The notes under the pieces were generated by a model. That model was not told where the DNA came from, did no database searches, and worked only from the letters and a program-made list of their open reading frames with translations. A program made the position numbers and the translations under genes. From a bacterium UBP4_UBA6127 (lineage in GTDB: Bacteria; UBP4; UBA4092): a stretch of 28,867 nucleotides of DNA. Positions within the stretch are counted from its first letter, which is position 1, and every line of letters starts with the position of its first letter. Positions 14,937 through 23,927 of this stretch are shown one piece after another. The stretch spans positions 1 to 28,867 of the forward strand of contig DIVR01000016.1 of assembly GCA_002428325.1 (NCBI GenBank), written 5' to 3'.

Positions 14937-16772
14937 ATGCCGAAAAAAACATTTAGTGAAGCTTTTAAAGATAATATTCTGGTTTGTGATGGTGCCATGG
15001 GCACGATGTTGTATGAAAAAGGGTTCTATATCAATCGGAATTATGATGAATTGAACCTGACCGATGCCCAGGCTGTGAAGCTAATTCATGAAGCTTACCT
15101 GAAAGCAGGGGCCGAAATCATTGAAACCAATACCTTTGGCGCCAACCGGGTGAAACTTACAGCTTTCAGCCTGGAAAGCAAGACCCGAGACATCAACTTA
15201 GCCGGAGTCCGGATAGCCAAAGAAGCCGCCGGAGATGCTGCCTATGTAGCAGGGTCTGTCGGTCCGATTGGAAAACCGGTCACCTCCCAGGGACCCGTAA
15301 CTCCCCAGGAAGCCAAAGAAGCTTTTAAAGAACAAATTGGAGCCTTGGCTGAAGGTGGAGTGGACTTGATCATCCTGGAAACTTTCAATGACCTGAAAGA
15401 AATCAAAATTGCCATTGAAGCCGCCCAGGAAGTCTGCCAGTTGCCGGTGATTGCCCAGATGTCTTTTGCTGAAGAAGCCAAGACAGCCCGAGGCAATACC
15501 CCGGAAGAAGTCGCCCAGGAACTCAGCCAATATGACCTGGCAGCCATTGGGGTCAATTGCAGTTCAGGACCGGCAGTCGTCCTCAATGTCCTGCAGCGTA
15601 TGTCCATGGTTTATCATGGTAAACTGAGCGCTCAACCCAATGCCGGCTCTCCCCATACCGTGGATGGCAGGATGCTCTACATGGCATCTCCGACCTATTA
15701 CGCAGAATTTGCCCGGAAATTTATCAATGCCGGCGCTTCCTTTATCGGGGGTTGCTGCGGCTCCACCCCGGAACATATCTTTGAAGTCAAAAATATGGTC
15801 AAGATGCTGCGTCCCGGAAAAGCTATCGAAGTCCCCATTGAAGTCAAACTGAAACCCGGTAAGGAAGTTACTAAAGTTGAAGCCGCCCAACCCCAGGAAA
15901 AATCGAAATTAGGTGCTAAGCTGGGAAAAGAATTTGTAGTCCTGGTGGAGCTGGATTCCCCCCGGGGGACAGACCCCTCCAAAGTTTTGGCCGGCGCAAA
16001 ATTCCTGAAAGAAAATGGGGTGGATGCCATCAATGTGGCAGATTCCCCCCGGGCCACGGCCCGAATGCATAATATCCCCATGTGTGAATTAATCCAGCAG
16101 CAGGTGGGAATTGAAACAGTGCTTCATGTCTGTTGCCGAGACCGGAACCTGATAGCCCTCCAGTCTGATTTAATCGGGGCTTATGCCCTGGGCATCAAGA
16201 ATCTCTGTATTATCACTGGGGATCCTCCCAAACTGGGGGATTACCCGGATTGCACCGCTGTCTATGATGTTGATTCGATAGGGCTGGCCCGGATAACCAA
16301 TCTCTTGAATCATGGGATGGATATGGCCGGAAACCCTATTATGCCGCCCACTAAACTTCTGATAGGAGTCGGCGCTGACCCGGGTTCAGTGGATTTGGAC
16401 CGGGAAATTTCCCGGTTTGAACAAAAGGTTGATGCCGGCGCTGAATATGTAATGACTCAGCCGGTCTATGATATTAAGAGCCTGGAGAATTTCCTGAAAA
16501 GGACCTCCCATATCAAGATACCGGTCATCATCGGTATCATCCCATTAAGAAGCTATAAAAATGCTGAATTCCTTCATAATGAAGTCCCCGGGATGCAGAT
16601 ACCTGAACCTATCCGGGAACGAATGCGGCTGGCGGGTGAGAATGGCGCCATGGAAGGCATTAAAATAGCCCAGGAAGCCCTCAGAGAAGTAAAAACAATG
16701 GTTCAGGGTGTTTATATGATGCCTCCCTTCAATCGGGTGGATTTGGCCGTTGAAGTATTACAGGTCATCTAG
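14937..16772 (+). CDS. Bifunctional homocysteine S-methyltransferase / methylene-THF reductase (YitJ-like)
   Basis: The 611-residue protein matches the two-domain layout and length of B. subtilis YitJ. Residues ~5-290 are a zinc-dependent homocysteine methyltransferase barrel with DGAMGT at the start and the zinc ligands Cys208 (VNCSSGP), Cys273 and Cys274 (GGCCGSTPEH). A ~30-residue Lys/Glu/Pro linker leads to a MetF-type barrel (~325-605), which reduces 5,10-methylene-THF to 5-methyl-THF with a flavin. The fusion supplies methyl-THF for methionine synthesis; no cobalamin-binding module follows, so the methylation step would need a separate B12 protein or a direct donor. The ATG is the only good start and lies 9 bases after a -10 box, with no ribosome site. 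It is a single-gene unit closed by a strong terminator. Confidence 0.92.
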   Translation: MPKKTFSEAFKDNILVCDGAMGTMLYEKGFYINRNYDELNLTDAQAVKLIHEAYLKAGAEIIETNTFGANRVKLTAFSLESKTRDINLAGVRIAKEAAGDAAYVAGSVGPIGKPVTSQGPVTPQEAKEAFKEQIGALAEGGVDLIILETFNDLKEIKIAIEAAQEVCQLPVIAQMSFAEEAKTARGNTPEEVAQELSQYDLAAIGVNCSSGPAVVLNVLQRMSMVYHGKLSAQPNAGSPHTVDGRMLYMASPTYYAEFARKFINAGASFIGGCCGSTPEHIFEVKNMVKMLRPGKAIEVPIEVKLKPGKEVTKVEAAQPQEKSKLGAKLGKEFVVLVELDSPRGTDPSKVLAGAKFLKENGVDAINVADSPRATARMHNIPMCELIQQQVGIETVLHVCCRDRNLIALQSDLIGAYALGIKNLCIITGDPPKLGDYPDCTAVYDVDSIGLARITNLLNHGMDMAGNPIMPPTKLLIGVGADPGSVDLDREISRFEQKVDAGAEYVMTQPVYDIKSLENFLKRTSHIKIPVIIGIIPLRSYKNAEFLHNEVPGMQIPEPIRERMRLAGENGAMEGIKIAQEALREVKTMVQGVYMMPPFNRVDLAVEVLQVI

Positions 16773-16800
16773 CTGAAAATCACTTATACGGAAAATTTGC

Positions 16801-16834
16801 AGAGCCAGGCATTTTCAGCCTGGCTCTTTTTATT
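16801..16834 (+). terminator. Rho-independent terminator after the methyltransferase/reductase fusion
   Basis: A perfect 10-bp stem AGAGCCAGGC/GCCTGGCTCT with a 7-base loop is followed directly by a T-run. It sits between convergent genes, and the T-run favours the plus strand. Confidence 0.9.
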
Positions 16835-16877
16835 ACCATCTTACTCAGGGTACCACTCAGCTATCCTGGATTCCCTT

Positions 16878-19397
16878 TTATTTATTAAATATTTTTAATT
16901 CTGTCTGAAGCCTAAACCCTCCCCCATTATGAGGATCGATTCTAATTTCAAGGGGAGTGAATCCAGTATTGGCCTTTTCTGAGACTCCCAGGTTAAATTT
17001 CACTTCCTTTTCTTCACCGGGTTGAATATCAATCGGTTTAACAGGTTCAGGTTCATCCATAAAAAGGTTCTGCTCCAGGGTATCAGAAATCTGCAGGGCT
17101 ATATCGCCTATAAACTCACCGGATAAGAGGTTCTTCACTTTAATACTAAAATCCGTCTTTTGTCCCGAAGCCAGGCTGGCCTGGGGAAATTTCATTCTGA
17201 TGAGGCCCGTCATTTCAAGCAAGGAGTCAAATTCACCCGAGATATAAAGGGGATTTTTACTCAGGGTCAGGGTAAACATCTCATTATCCGAAGGGGGAAT
17301 GATGATGGAATTACTCATCATATCCGTCTGGGTGATAATACTGGCCCGGGTTTTCAGCCTCAAGACTTCAGCATCAGAGTCGCTCCATCCCACCAGGATT
17401 TTCTGAGTATTTTTGGCAAAGAGGTAAAATTGGCAGGAGTCACCATATTGGAAAGCTGACTGGAAACTGAATCCCATTAATTGATGGGTCAGAGTCATTA
17501 ACCCAAGCCACGCAGGTTTGGGAGTCAGGTCTTGATATAACAAACCGGAAGTATTTCGAAGGGACTGGGCAGACGGCCTGGTATCTTCATATCCTGACCA
17601 GAAATACCGGTCGGAATAACCGGTCAGGTAGGATTCCAGGACAGATTTCACCATATTGGATGCCTGCTGAGTTTCCGAGACTTCCTTCTGAGCAATATCC
17701 GTTCCTGTCTTCCATCCTTCCTGTAAAATCCATATTTCTTTCTTGTTATTTTTATCAGGACTGGAGAAACTGAGCAGTTGTTCCCGCAGTTGCAATAATT
17801 CATTTTTAAAAGAAAAAGGCACTGTTTTATCTGCCGGCACATCCACCATGACTCCATCTATAGAATCGAGTCCCCCGCCAGATAAAACCGATTCAAGCCA
17901 GAAAGAAGATTTTTGATGAATAATAAGCCTGGCCTCCGGATGAGCATCCCTGGCGGCATTGGCAACTGCTTTCAGGAGTTGAAGGAATTCCTGAGGAGAC
18001 CCTGCCTGCAGGTTAGCTCCCAGTTCCCAATACTTAATATCGGCTCCATACCGGTTGATTACCTGATAGGCATATTGGGCAAAATCATTCAATCCATCCT
18101 GGGTGGAAAGGGTGGACCATCCAGGTCTTCCTTCTAAAATCCCCACCAGATAAAGCCTTTGCATCCTGGCAGATTCCACTATTTTATCTGCCTCAGACCA
18201 GTCCCAGTTTCCCGGAGAAGACTGAAGACTGGACCAGAAAAAGGGTTGCCGAATCCAACGAATACCAGCTGCCCGGGAAAGCATCCCAATATTCTGGATA
18301 TCCTCCCCCTTCAATTGGCTCAGGTCCAACTCGGTCCCGATGCCTGCCATCAACTCAGAAGATGAAGCCGCCAGAGGAGAGATCACCAGCCCCCCCTGAT
18401 AAAGACTATGGATTTTATTTGTCTCAGGGTCCTGCAACCTGACTGTAAACTGATACCAGCCTGCTTTGGGGGGAGAGAGTGGGACAGGGTATTCGAAACC
18501 TTCCTTAGTCCAACGGGTCAACAGAACACTTTCTTTGGCTATCATAGTTTTAGAGTTGTTACTTAAAAACCAATTTAATTTTAATTTTTTAATTTCAGGA
18601 GGGATATGGGCCACTCTTATTTTCAATCCGATCAAATCACCGGGGGCAAATAGGTTTCCCAGCCGGCTCCCCTGGACTGATATACCCAAAGGACCTGATG
18701 AAGATTCATCAGCCTCATCTTTCATCAAAGATGTAAAATCCACTTTTCCATTTCGAGCCAGAGTTAATGAGAATAAGTGAATATTTTCATTATCAGGCAG
18801 ATGGATTTCCAATAATTCTTTCCCGGTATCCAGGGAGATAGTTTGAAGCCAGAGATAAGTTTGGATGGAATCCATACTTCCAGTTCGGGTCAACCGATAA
18901 GGCATTTTAATCCCTTGATACTCTCCAAACTGAGGTTTACCCCTATCAGAAGAAAGGGCCAACTGAGTGGTTTCTTCAGACATATCCGCATAAACCAGAA
19001 GAATTGATTCTCGGTTATTGCCATGCAGGGAGGCTCCCAAGATATATAATCCCTCATAGGCACCTCCCGGAGTCATGAGTGTTTGACCCTGACAGAGGAT
19101 GTTATTCATCTTCCCATCTGATTTATCCGGAAACAAAAAAGGGATTTTATGGGTAGTATAAATGGAAATTGAATCAGGAAGCAGTTCTTTTGCCAGGTTA
19201 TAAGTCCCCAGAGGATTCTCTCGGGTCCCGTCATAATTTCCTTCTTCAGGAGAGGTCTGTCCGGCAATCCCATCATTATTAAACCAAGGGGATAAATCCA
19301 TGGGATAAAATTCAATAGCTCGAGCTGAAACACTCAACCCCATCAGATTTAATATTAGAAAAGAATTAATGATTATTGAGTGATACCAGTTTCGCAT
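16878..19397 (-). CDS. Secreted protein with glycoside-hydrolase-like barrel, putative acid/base Glu missing
   Basis: AAGGAG lies 8 bases before the ATG. The 839-residue product starts with a signal peptide (cleavage near the Ala at ~27). The first ~350 residues are beta-rich. A likely TIM barrel spans ~350-670, with IRWIRQPFFWSSL and NWDWSEAD as in GH39/GH42-type clan A barrels. The final ~120 residues look like an Ig-like or CARDB-type beta domain. In clan A enzymes the acid/base sits in a WxxNEP-like motif; here the matching segment is WELGANLQ (Trp457 on), with Ala461-Asn462 where Asn-Glu is expected. The likely nucleophile Glu560 (ILQEGW) is present. It may bind rather than cut glycans. 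It is a single gene, with no sugar-use genes beside it. Fold call is moderate; substrate unknown. Confidence 0.75.
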   Translation of the reverse strand: MRNWYHSIIINSFLILNLMGLSVSARAIEFYPMDLSPWFNNDGIAGQTSPEEGNYDGTRENPLGTYNLAKELLPDSISIYTTHKIPFLFPDKSDGKMNNILCQGQTLMTPGGAYEGLYILGASLHGNNRESILLVYADMSEETTQLALSSDRGKPQFGEYQGIKMPYRLTRTGSMDSIQTYLWLQTISLDTGKELLEIHLPDNENIHLFSLTLARNGKVDFTSLMKDEADESSSGPLGISVQGSRLGNLFAPGDLIGLKIRVAHIPPEIKKLKLNWFLSNNSKTMIAKESVLLTRWTKEGFEYPVPLSPPKAGWYQFTVRLQDPETNKIHSLYQGGLVISPLAASSSELMAGIGTELDLSQLKGEDIQNIGMLSRAAGIRWIRQPFFWSSLQSSPGNWDWSEADKIVESARMQRLYLVGILEGRPGWSTLSTQDGLNDFAQYAYQVINRYGADIKYWELGANLQAGSPQEFLQLLKAVANAARDAHPEARLIIHQKSSFWLESVLSGGGLDSIDGVMVDVPADKTVPFSFKNELLQLREQLLSFSSPDKNNKKEIWILQEGWKTGTDIAQKEVSETQQASNMVKSVLESYLTGYSDRYFWSGYEDTRPSAQSLRNTSGLLYQDLTPKPAWLGLMTLTHQLMGFSFQSAFQYGDSCQFYLFAKNTQKILVGWSDSDAEVLRLKTRASIITQTDMMSNSIIIPPSDNEMFTLTLSKNPLYISGEFDSLLEMTGLIRMKFPQASLASGQKTDFSIKVKNLLSGEFIGDIALQISDTLEQNLFMDEPEPVKPIDIQPGEEKEVKFNLGVSEKANTGFTPLEIRIDPHNGGGFRLQTELKIFNK

Positions 19398-19588
19398 TTT
19401 TCTTACTCCTTAAAACAGGAATATCCTCACTCTTTTAAGGATATCACTGCTGAGAAGAAAAGGCATCTCCATTTAGTGGATACCCATAAGCAGAAAATCT
19501 TATTCAATATTTCATTTGATTAATGATTTTATTATGAGAAACTTCACAAATTGAACAGTTTTATTCCCTGCCATCTTAAAATCTTTGA

Positions 19589-19617
19589 TTGTCATTCAAG
19601 GATACTTTGGTTATATT
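19589..19617 (+). promoter_or_regulatory. Sigma70-type promoter for the DUF362-HAD operon
   Basis: TTGTCA (19589-19594), a 17-base spacer and TATATT (19612-19617). The start near 19624 gives a ~50-base leader that contains a terminator-like hairpin. Confidence 0.65.
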
Positions 19618-19629
19618 TAAAGGAGAAAA

Positions 19630-19655
19630 GGGGGATGAGAATCCTCCTGTTTTTT
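19630..19655 (+). terminator. Terminator-like hairpin in the leader of the DUF362-HAD operon
   Basis: GGGGGAT (19630-19636) pairs with ATCCTCC (19641-19647; one G-T pair) around a 4-base loop, then a run of six T (19650-19655). It lies between the promoter and the ribosome site (AAGGAAGTGG, 19661-19670), so it could attenuate transcription. No leader peptide is obvious. Confidence 0.45.
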
Positions 19656-19673
19656 ATGTAAAGGAAGTGGAAT

Positions 19674-20771
19674 ATGGCTGGTAAATCCAAAGTTGCAGTA
19701 ATCAAGACCCATCCGGACAGGGTTTTAACCGACATAGACAAATTAATGAAAGAGGCTGGGCTGGAAGAGGCCCTGCCTAAAGACAAGACTACTATTTTAA
19801 AAGATAATATCTCCTGGCATCTGCCCTATTTGTCCGCCAATACCACCCCATGGCAGCTGGAAGGAACGATTCAGACCCTGAAGAAGGCTGGTTATGGGGA
19901 ATTGGTGACGGTTCATAACAATACTGTCGTTACAGACCCATTTAAGGGTGGAGAGCTCAATAAACTGACCCCTATCTATAAGGCTTATGATATCCCGGAA
20001 CTTTATAATTTCAGGCCTGAAGATATCCGATGGGCCTGTTATAAACCCAAAGCCAGAATGAGAGCTTTGGATAAAGTCTTCCGTAACGGGATTCATATCC
20101 CGGAATATTTCTTTGGGAAAAACATAATCCATCTCCCCACCGTTAAAACACATATTTACACCACCACCACGGGCGCTATGAAAAATGCCTTCGGTGGATT
20201 ATTAAATACCCGCCGTCATTATACCCATACTTGGATCCATGAAACCCTGGTGGATTTACTGGCTATCCAGAAGGAAATCCACAGCGGGATTTTTGCCGTC
20301 ATGGATGGGACCCTCTGTGGCAGCGGTCCGGGCCCCCGAACCATGATACCGGTAGAAAAAGATTTAATGCTGGCATCTTCGGACAGTGTGGCTATCGATG
20401 CGGTAGCAGCCAAGATGATGGGGTTTGACCCTATGACGATCCCCTATATCCGAATGGCAACTGAAGATGGATTAGGGACTGGGATAATGGATGAAATCGA
20501 AATCATCGGAGAAGATGTCTCCAAACTGAATTTTGGATTCAAAGTCGGTGATAATATGGCCAGCAAGATTGGAGATACCCTCTGGTTTGGCCCTATGAAA
20601 TCCATTCAAAGGCTTTTCTTCCATACCCCTCTGGTGAATTTATTTATTTTTGGCTCTTTTTTCTATCATGATTACATCTGGTGGCCTTTCAAAGGAAAAC
20701 CTATTCAGAAGAAATATGCCCTATCCACTAAATGGGGTCAACATTTCCAATCTTATCATCCCCATAAATAG
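19674..20771 (+). CDS. DUF362 protein without an iron-sulfur motif
   Basis: AAGGAAGTGG lies just before the ATG. The 365-residue protein shows the DUF362 core: an N-terminal KVAVIKTHP strand, HLPTVKTH in the middle followed by GAMKNAFGG, VMDGTLCGSGPGPR, and a late SDSVAIDAVAAKMMGF segment. There is no Cys-rich cluster motif, unlike the other DUF362 protein at 9270. The last ~60 residues hold a hydrophobic Phe/Trp-rich patch (VNLFIFGSFFYHDYIWWPF), which may anchor it to the membrane. The HAD phosphatase gene starts 20 bases after the stop, so they form an operon. No reaction is known for this subfamily. Confidence 0.85.
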   Translation: MAGKSKVAVIKTHPDRVLTDIDKLMKEAGLEEALPKDKTTILKDNISWHLPYLSANTTPWQLEGTIQTLKKAGYGELVTVHNNTVVTDPFKGGELNKLTPIYKAYDIPELYNFRPEDIRWACYKPKARMRALDKVFRNGIHIPEYFFGKNIIHLPTVKTHIYTTTTGAMKNAFGGLLNTRRHYTHTWIHETLVDLLAIQKEIHSGIFAVMDGTLCGSGPGPRTMIPVEKDLMLASSDSVAIDAVAAKMMGFDPMTIPYIRMATEDGLGTGIMDEIEIIGEDVSKLNFGFKVGDNMASKIGDTLWFGPMKSIQRLFFHTPLVNLFIFGSFFYHDYIWWPFKGKPIQKKYALSTKWGQHFQSYHPHK

Positions 20772-20791
20772 GTTTAGAGACTTTTATCAAG

Positions 20792-21595
20792 ATGGACAAA
20801 ATGACTCCTTTAAAAGATATTCAATTATTTCTGCTGGATATGGATGGCACCATCTACTTTGAGAATCAGCTGATTCCCGGGGCAGCGGAATTTATTGATT
20901 GCCTGATTCATCAGAATAAACATTATGTCTTTCTGACGAATAATTCCTCCGAGAGCGGAATGAATTATGTCCATAAAATGAGTAAACTGGGGATTCCCTG
21001 CAGTAAAGATAATGTCTTTACCTCAGCAATGGCAATGGGAATTTATTTGGCAGAAAATCATCCCCATAAAACCATTTACCTGCTGGGGACTCAGCCATTA
21101 CATCAGGAGTTAAAATCCTATGGGGTAGAGATTGTCCCTGAAGATGCACAACAGGCAGACAGGGTGGTTGTAGGGTTTGATAAAGATTTAACCTATCCAA
21201 AGCTGGTAAGAGCCTGTGAACTGATTGATGGGGGAGCAGAATTTCTGGCTACCCATCCTGATAAAGTCTGCCCAATGAAAAACAACCGGTATATCCCCGA
21301 CTGTGGAAGTTTCTGCGAGATGATTACGACAGCCACAGGAAAGAAGCCTCTATATATCGGGAAACCCAACCGTAATATGGTGGATATCCTGGCCAGGAAG
21401 CATCACTACAGCAACAATCAGGTGGGTATTATCGGAGACAGGCTTTATACCGATATTGCCACCGGTATCAATGCGGGTTCCGTCTCAATCCTTGTGATGA
21501 GTGGGGAAACCACCCCGGAAATCCTGGCATCTTCTCCTGTCAAACCCCATTATATCTTTGATTCCATCCAAGATATCTTTACAACAATTCAATAA
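20792..21595 (+). CDS. HAD-IIA family phosphatase (NagD/4-nitrophenylphosphatase type)
   Basis: The 267-residue protein has the HAD nucleophile motif with Asp16 and Asp18 (LDMDGTIY), motif II in LTNNSS, a C2-type cap, the KPN segment with motif III Lys (IGKPNRNM) and motif IV GDRLYTDI. Family members dephosphorylate small phosphate esters such as phosphoglycolate or nucleotides in the cytosol. It overlaps the DUF362 transcript closely (20 bases) and ends before hemL, which converges. The start at ATG 20792 has only a weak ribosome site; ATG 20801 (residue 4) is an equal candidate. Phosphoglycolate would fit the nearby 2-hydroxyacid enzymes, but this is inference. Confidence 0.88.
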   Translation: MDKMTPLKDIQLFLLDMDGTIYFENQLIPGAAEFIDCLIHQNKHYVFLTNNSSESGMNYVHKMSKLGIPCSKDNVFTSAMAMGIYLAENHPHKTIYLLGTQPLHQELKSYGVEIVPEDAQQADRVVVGFDKDLTYPKLVRACELIDGGAEFLATHPDKVCPMKNNRYIPDCGSFCEMITTATGKKPLYIGKPNRNMVDILARKHHYSNNQVGIIGDRLYTDIATGINAGSVSILVMSGETTPEILASSPVKPHYIFDSIQDIFTTIQ

Positions 21596-21644
21596 CCTGC
21601 TCTTGCCAGTTTATCCATAAACCCTATTACAGATATCTCTCTCC

Positions 21645-22928
21645 TTAAAGTGTCTTAAAAACCCTTTCAGCAGCCTGAATCGTTTTCTCCAAGTAGTGAT
21701 AATTATGTGCCAGGGAAACAAACCCGCATTCAAACTGGGAGGGAGCGAGGTACACCCCTTCCTCCAACATGGCATGAAAGAATTTAGCATATTGAGCTGT
21801 ATCGGATTTCTTAGCCGAAGCATAATCGGTTACCGGCCCCTCGTGGAAAAACAGGGTAAACATGGAACCGACACGATTCAAGGTTACAGGAATATGAGAT
21901 TTAGCGGCTGCTTCCAGGATAGATTTCCCTAAGAATTGAGTTTTATATTCCAATTTCCGATAAACCTGAGGATCGGAAGCCATCTTCAGCATGGCAATCC
22001 CAGCTGCCACCGAGATAGGGTTCCCACTGAGGGTCCCTGCCTGATATACGGGGCCGAGAGGTGCCACCTTATCCATAATCTCTTTCTTACCCCCATAAGC
22101 AGCCAAAGGCATACCTCCCCCTACAATCTTACCGAGTGTCGTGATATCAGGGGTAATACCATATCGCTGCTGAGCGCCACCCCATGCCACCCTAAAACCT
22201 GTCATCACCTCATCCAGTATCAAAACCACCCCATACTGAGTGCATGATTCCCGCAATTCTTTCAAGTATCCATCCAAGGGAGGGACACAGCCCATATTCC
22301 CAGCCACAGGTTCAATGATAACCCCGGCAATTTCACCGGCATGTGAAGCAAAAGCCGCCTGGACCGCTTCAATTTGGTTGTAGGGAAGTGAAAGGGTGTG
22401 TTTGGCAAAATCATCAGGAACCCCGGCAGAATCAGGCTGGCTTAGAGTTGCCACCCCGGAACCTGCCTGTACCAACAATGAATCTCCATGACCATGATAT
22501 CCCCCATCAAACTTAATAATCAGATCTTTACCGGTATACCCCCTGGCCAGCCGAATAGCGCTCATAGTGGCTTCAGTGCCTGAACTGACCAGCCTGATCT
22601 TCTCCATAGCAGGGAACGCTTTCTGAATCAGCTTCGCCAGATAAGTCTCATTCTCAGTGGGTATCCCAAAACTGGTACCATGAATCGCCGATTTTTTTAT
22701 AGCTCTCACAATCTTGGAAGAAGCATGGCCAAAGAGAAGAGGCCCCCATGACATGACATAATCAATATAGGTATTTCCATCTACATCCCAGATCTGCGCC
22801 CCTTTACCGGCTTTAACAAAAAAAGGGTCTCCCCCTACCCCCCGGAAAGCTCGAACAGGACTGTTCACTCCTCCGACTAAAATCTCACTCGCTTCACTAA
22901 ACATCTTCTGGGAATTCATATTTCTCAT
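21645..22928 (-). CDS. hemL: Glutamate-1-semialdehyde 2,1-aminomutase
   Basis: The 427-residue protein has the usual family length. It begins with NSPVRAF-GVGGDP, characteristic of this enzyme, has SSGTEAT for phosphate binding of PLP, LDEVMTGFRVA with the PLP-contacting Asp, and Lys267 (TTLGKIVGGGMPL) as the Schiff-base lysine. It converts glutamate-1-semialdehyde to 5-aminolevulinate, the C5 route to tetrapyrroles (heme, siroheme, cobalamin), in the cytosol. The start is set with GAGGAG 12 bases upstream; a second Met follows three codons later. It is monocistronic here. A B12-binding radical SAM enzyme further right makes corrinoid supply relevant, but no other heme gene is present. Confidence 0.95.
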   Translation of the reverse strand: MRNMNSQKMFSEASEILVGGVNSPVRAFRGVGGDPFFVKAGKGAQIWDVDGNTYIDYVMSWGPLLFGHASSKIVRAIKKSAIHGTSFGIPTENETYLAKLIQKAFPAMEKIRLVSSGTEATMSAIRLARGYTGKDLIIKFDGGYHGHGDSLLVQAGSGVATLSQPDSAGVPDDFAKHTLSLPYNQIEAVQAAFASHAGEIAGVIIEPVAGNMGCVPPLDGYLKELRESCTQYGVVLILDEVMTGFRVAWGGAQQRYGITPDITTLGKIVGGGMPLAAYGGKKEIMDKVAPLGPVYQAGTLSGNPISVAAGIAMLKMASDPQVYRKLEYKTQFLGKSILEAAAKSHIPVTLNRVGSMFTLFFHEGPVTDYASAKKSDTAQYAKFFHAMLEEGVYLAPSQFECGFVSLAHNYHYLEKTIQAAERVFKTL

Positions 22929-23177
22929 GGGTTGTTCAATCTCCTCAAAACTCTAATATATCCATCAAATTCATGCCGTAGAAAATCAGTCAGCGAGATT
23001 CTCTAAAAAACTTACATGTTTCTTATATAAAGACAATATATCTATTCTAACAAAGAGAAAATAAATCTATTGAAAAAGGTGAGTATTTTTCGAAAAAACA
23101 GCCTGGTATCAACTCTGGAGAATAGGATGAAAGACTCTGTAATAAATAATATTCTGTTTTAGCTTATTCGATAACCA

Positions 23178-23207
23178 TAGACCCTTTCAATAGAGTCCTG
23201 ATAAAAT
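23178..23207 (+). promoter_or_regulatory. Extended -10 promoter abutting the archease ATG
   Basis: TAGACC (23178-23183), 18 bases and TAAAAT (23202-23207) preceded by TGa. The ATG at 23216 is 8 bases further with no ribosome site. The same TGaTAAAAT box and 18-base spacing occur before the gene at 14937. Confidence 0.6.
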
Positions 23208-23215
23208 GAAAAGCC

Positions 23216-23635
23216 ATGGAAAAACATTTTGAATATTTCGAGCATACAGCTGATATTGGCATCCGAGGGTATGGAATCAGTTTCCATGAAGCTTTGGAAG
23301 CCGTTGCTCAAGGGATGATGAGACAAATTGTTGAAGCAGACACCCTGAATCCTCAAACTCAAATCACCTTCAACATTACAGGATCCAGCCTGGAAGAGAG
23401 GGTTGTGAACTTCCTTAATCACCTTATTTATCTCTTTGAAACCAAGAAATTCATTCCCCTGGAATACCATTTAACCCAAACCGGGAAAGGGATACTATCA
23501 GCCCAGCTGAAGGGCGATACCTTCGATCCGCAAAGGGACCAGTATAACCTGGAAGTGAAAGCTGCCACGTACCACATGCTGGAAGTCAAAGAAACCCCTT
23601 CAGGGTGGCAGATTCAAGTTGTAATCGATATCTAA
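23216..23635 (+). CDS. Archease-family protein
   Basis: The 139-residue protein has the full length of the family and its HTADIGIRG motif at residues 10-18 (Asp13 is a metal ligand), then FHEALEAVAQGM and the C-terminal VKAATYHMLEV with the ending GWQIQVVIDI. Archease activates the RtcB-type RNA ligase and broadens its NTP use. No rtcB is visible in the window, so the partner must be elsewhere. It seems to be expressed from an almost leaderless transcript. Confidence 0.9.
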   Translation: MEKHFEYFEHTADIGIRGYGISFHEALEAVAQGMMRQIVEADTLNPQTQITFNITGSSLEERVVNFLNHLIYLFETKKFIPLEYHLTQTGKGILSAQLKGDTFDPQRDQYNLEVKAATYHMLEVKETPSGWQIQVVIDI

Positions 23636-23646
23636 AGAGAAAGAAT

Positions 23647-23880
23647 CTATTCGAGCTTCTTAGCCTCATTCATGATATTTTCAACCGATTTAAGAAACTC
23701 ATCAAACTGGTCTTGGAACACAAAAATCCGATTCCTGCGGTCTGAACCATCTTCTGCTTTAGAGATTTCACTGATAACCAGGTATTTACTCCCATTGATG
23801 GCTTTTTTAACATCAAGGTAGTAGGTTCGTTTGCCAGCCACAAAGGACTGGCTAAGAAGGGCTTTTTTCTCTTCTGGCAT
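23647..23880 (-). CDS. PUR-domain nucleic-acid-binding protein (DUF3276 type)
   Basis: The 77-residue protein consists of one PUR repeat: a YYLDVKKAINGSKYL strand-turn-strand (about residues 20-34), an SEISK strand, a basic RRNRIFVF strand (48-55) and a C-terminal amphipathic helix (57-77). PUR-domain proteins of spirochaetes (BpuR) and Bacteroidetes bind single-stranded DNA and RNA as dimers. GGGAGA lies 8 bases before the ATG. Its promoter is a full consensus, so high expression is expected. It ends 11 bases from the archease gene, facing it. Confidence 0.85.
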   Translation of the reverse strand: MPEEKKALLSQSFVAGKRTYYLDVKKAINGSKYLVISEISKAEDGSDRRNRIFVFQDQFDEFLKSVENIMNEAKKLE

Positions 23881-23927
23881 GGTCCATTCTCCCTGCTATA
23901 AATTAAGTATCCGCTACTAATGATTGC

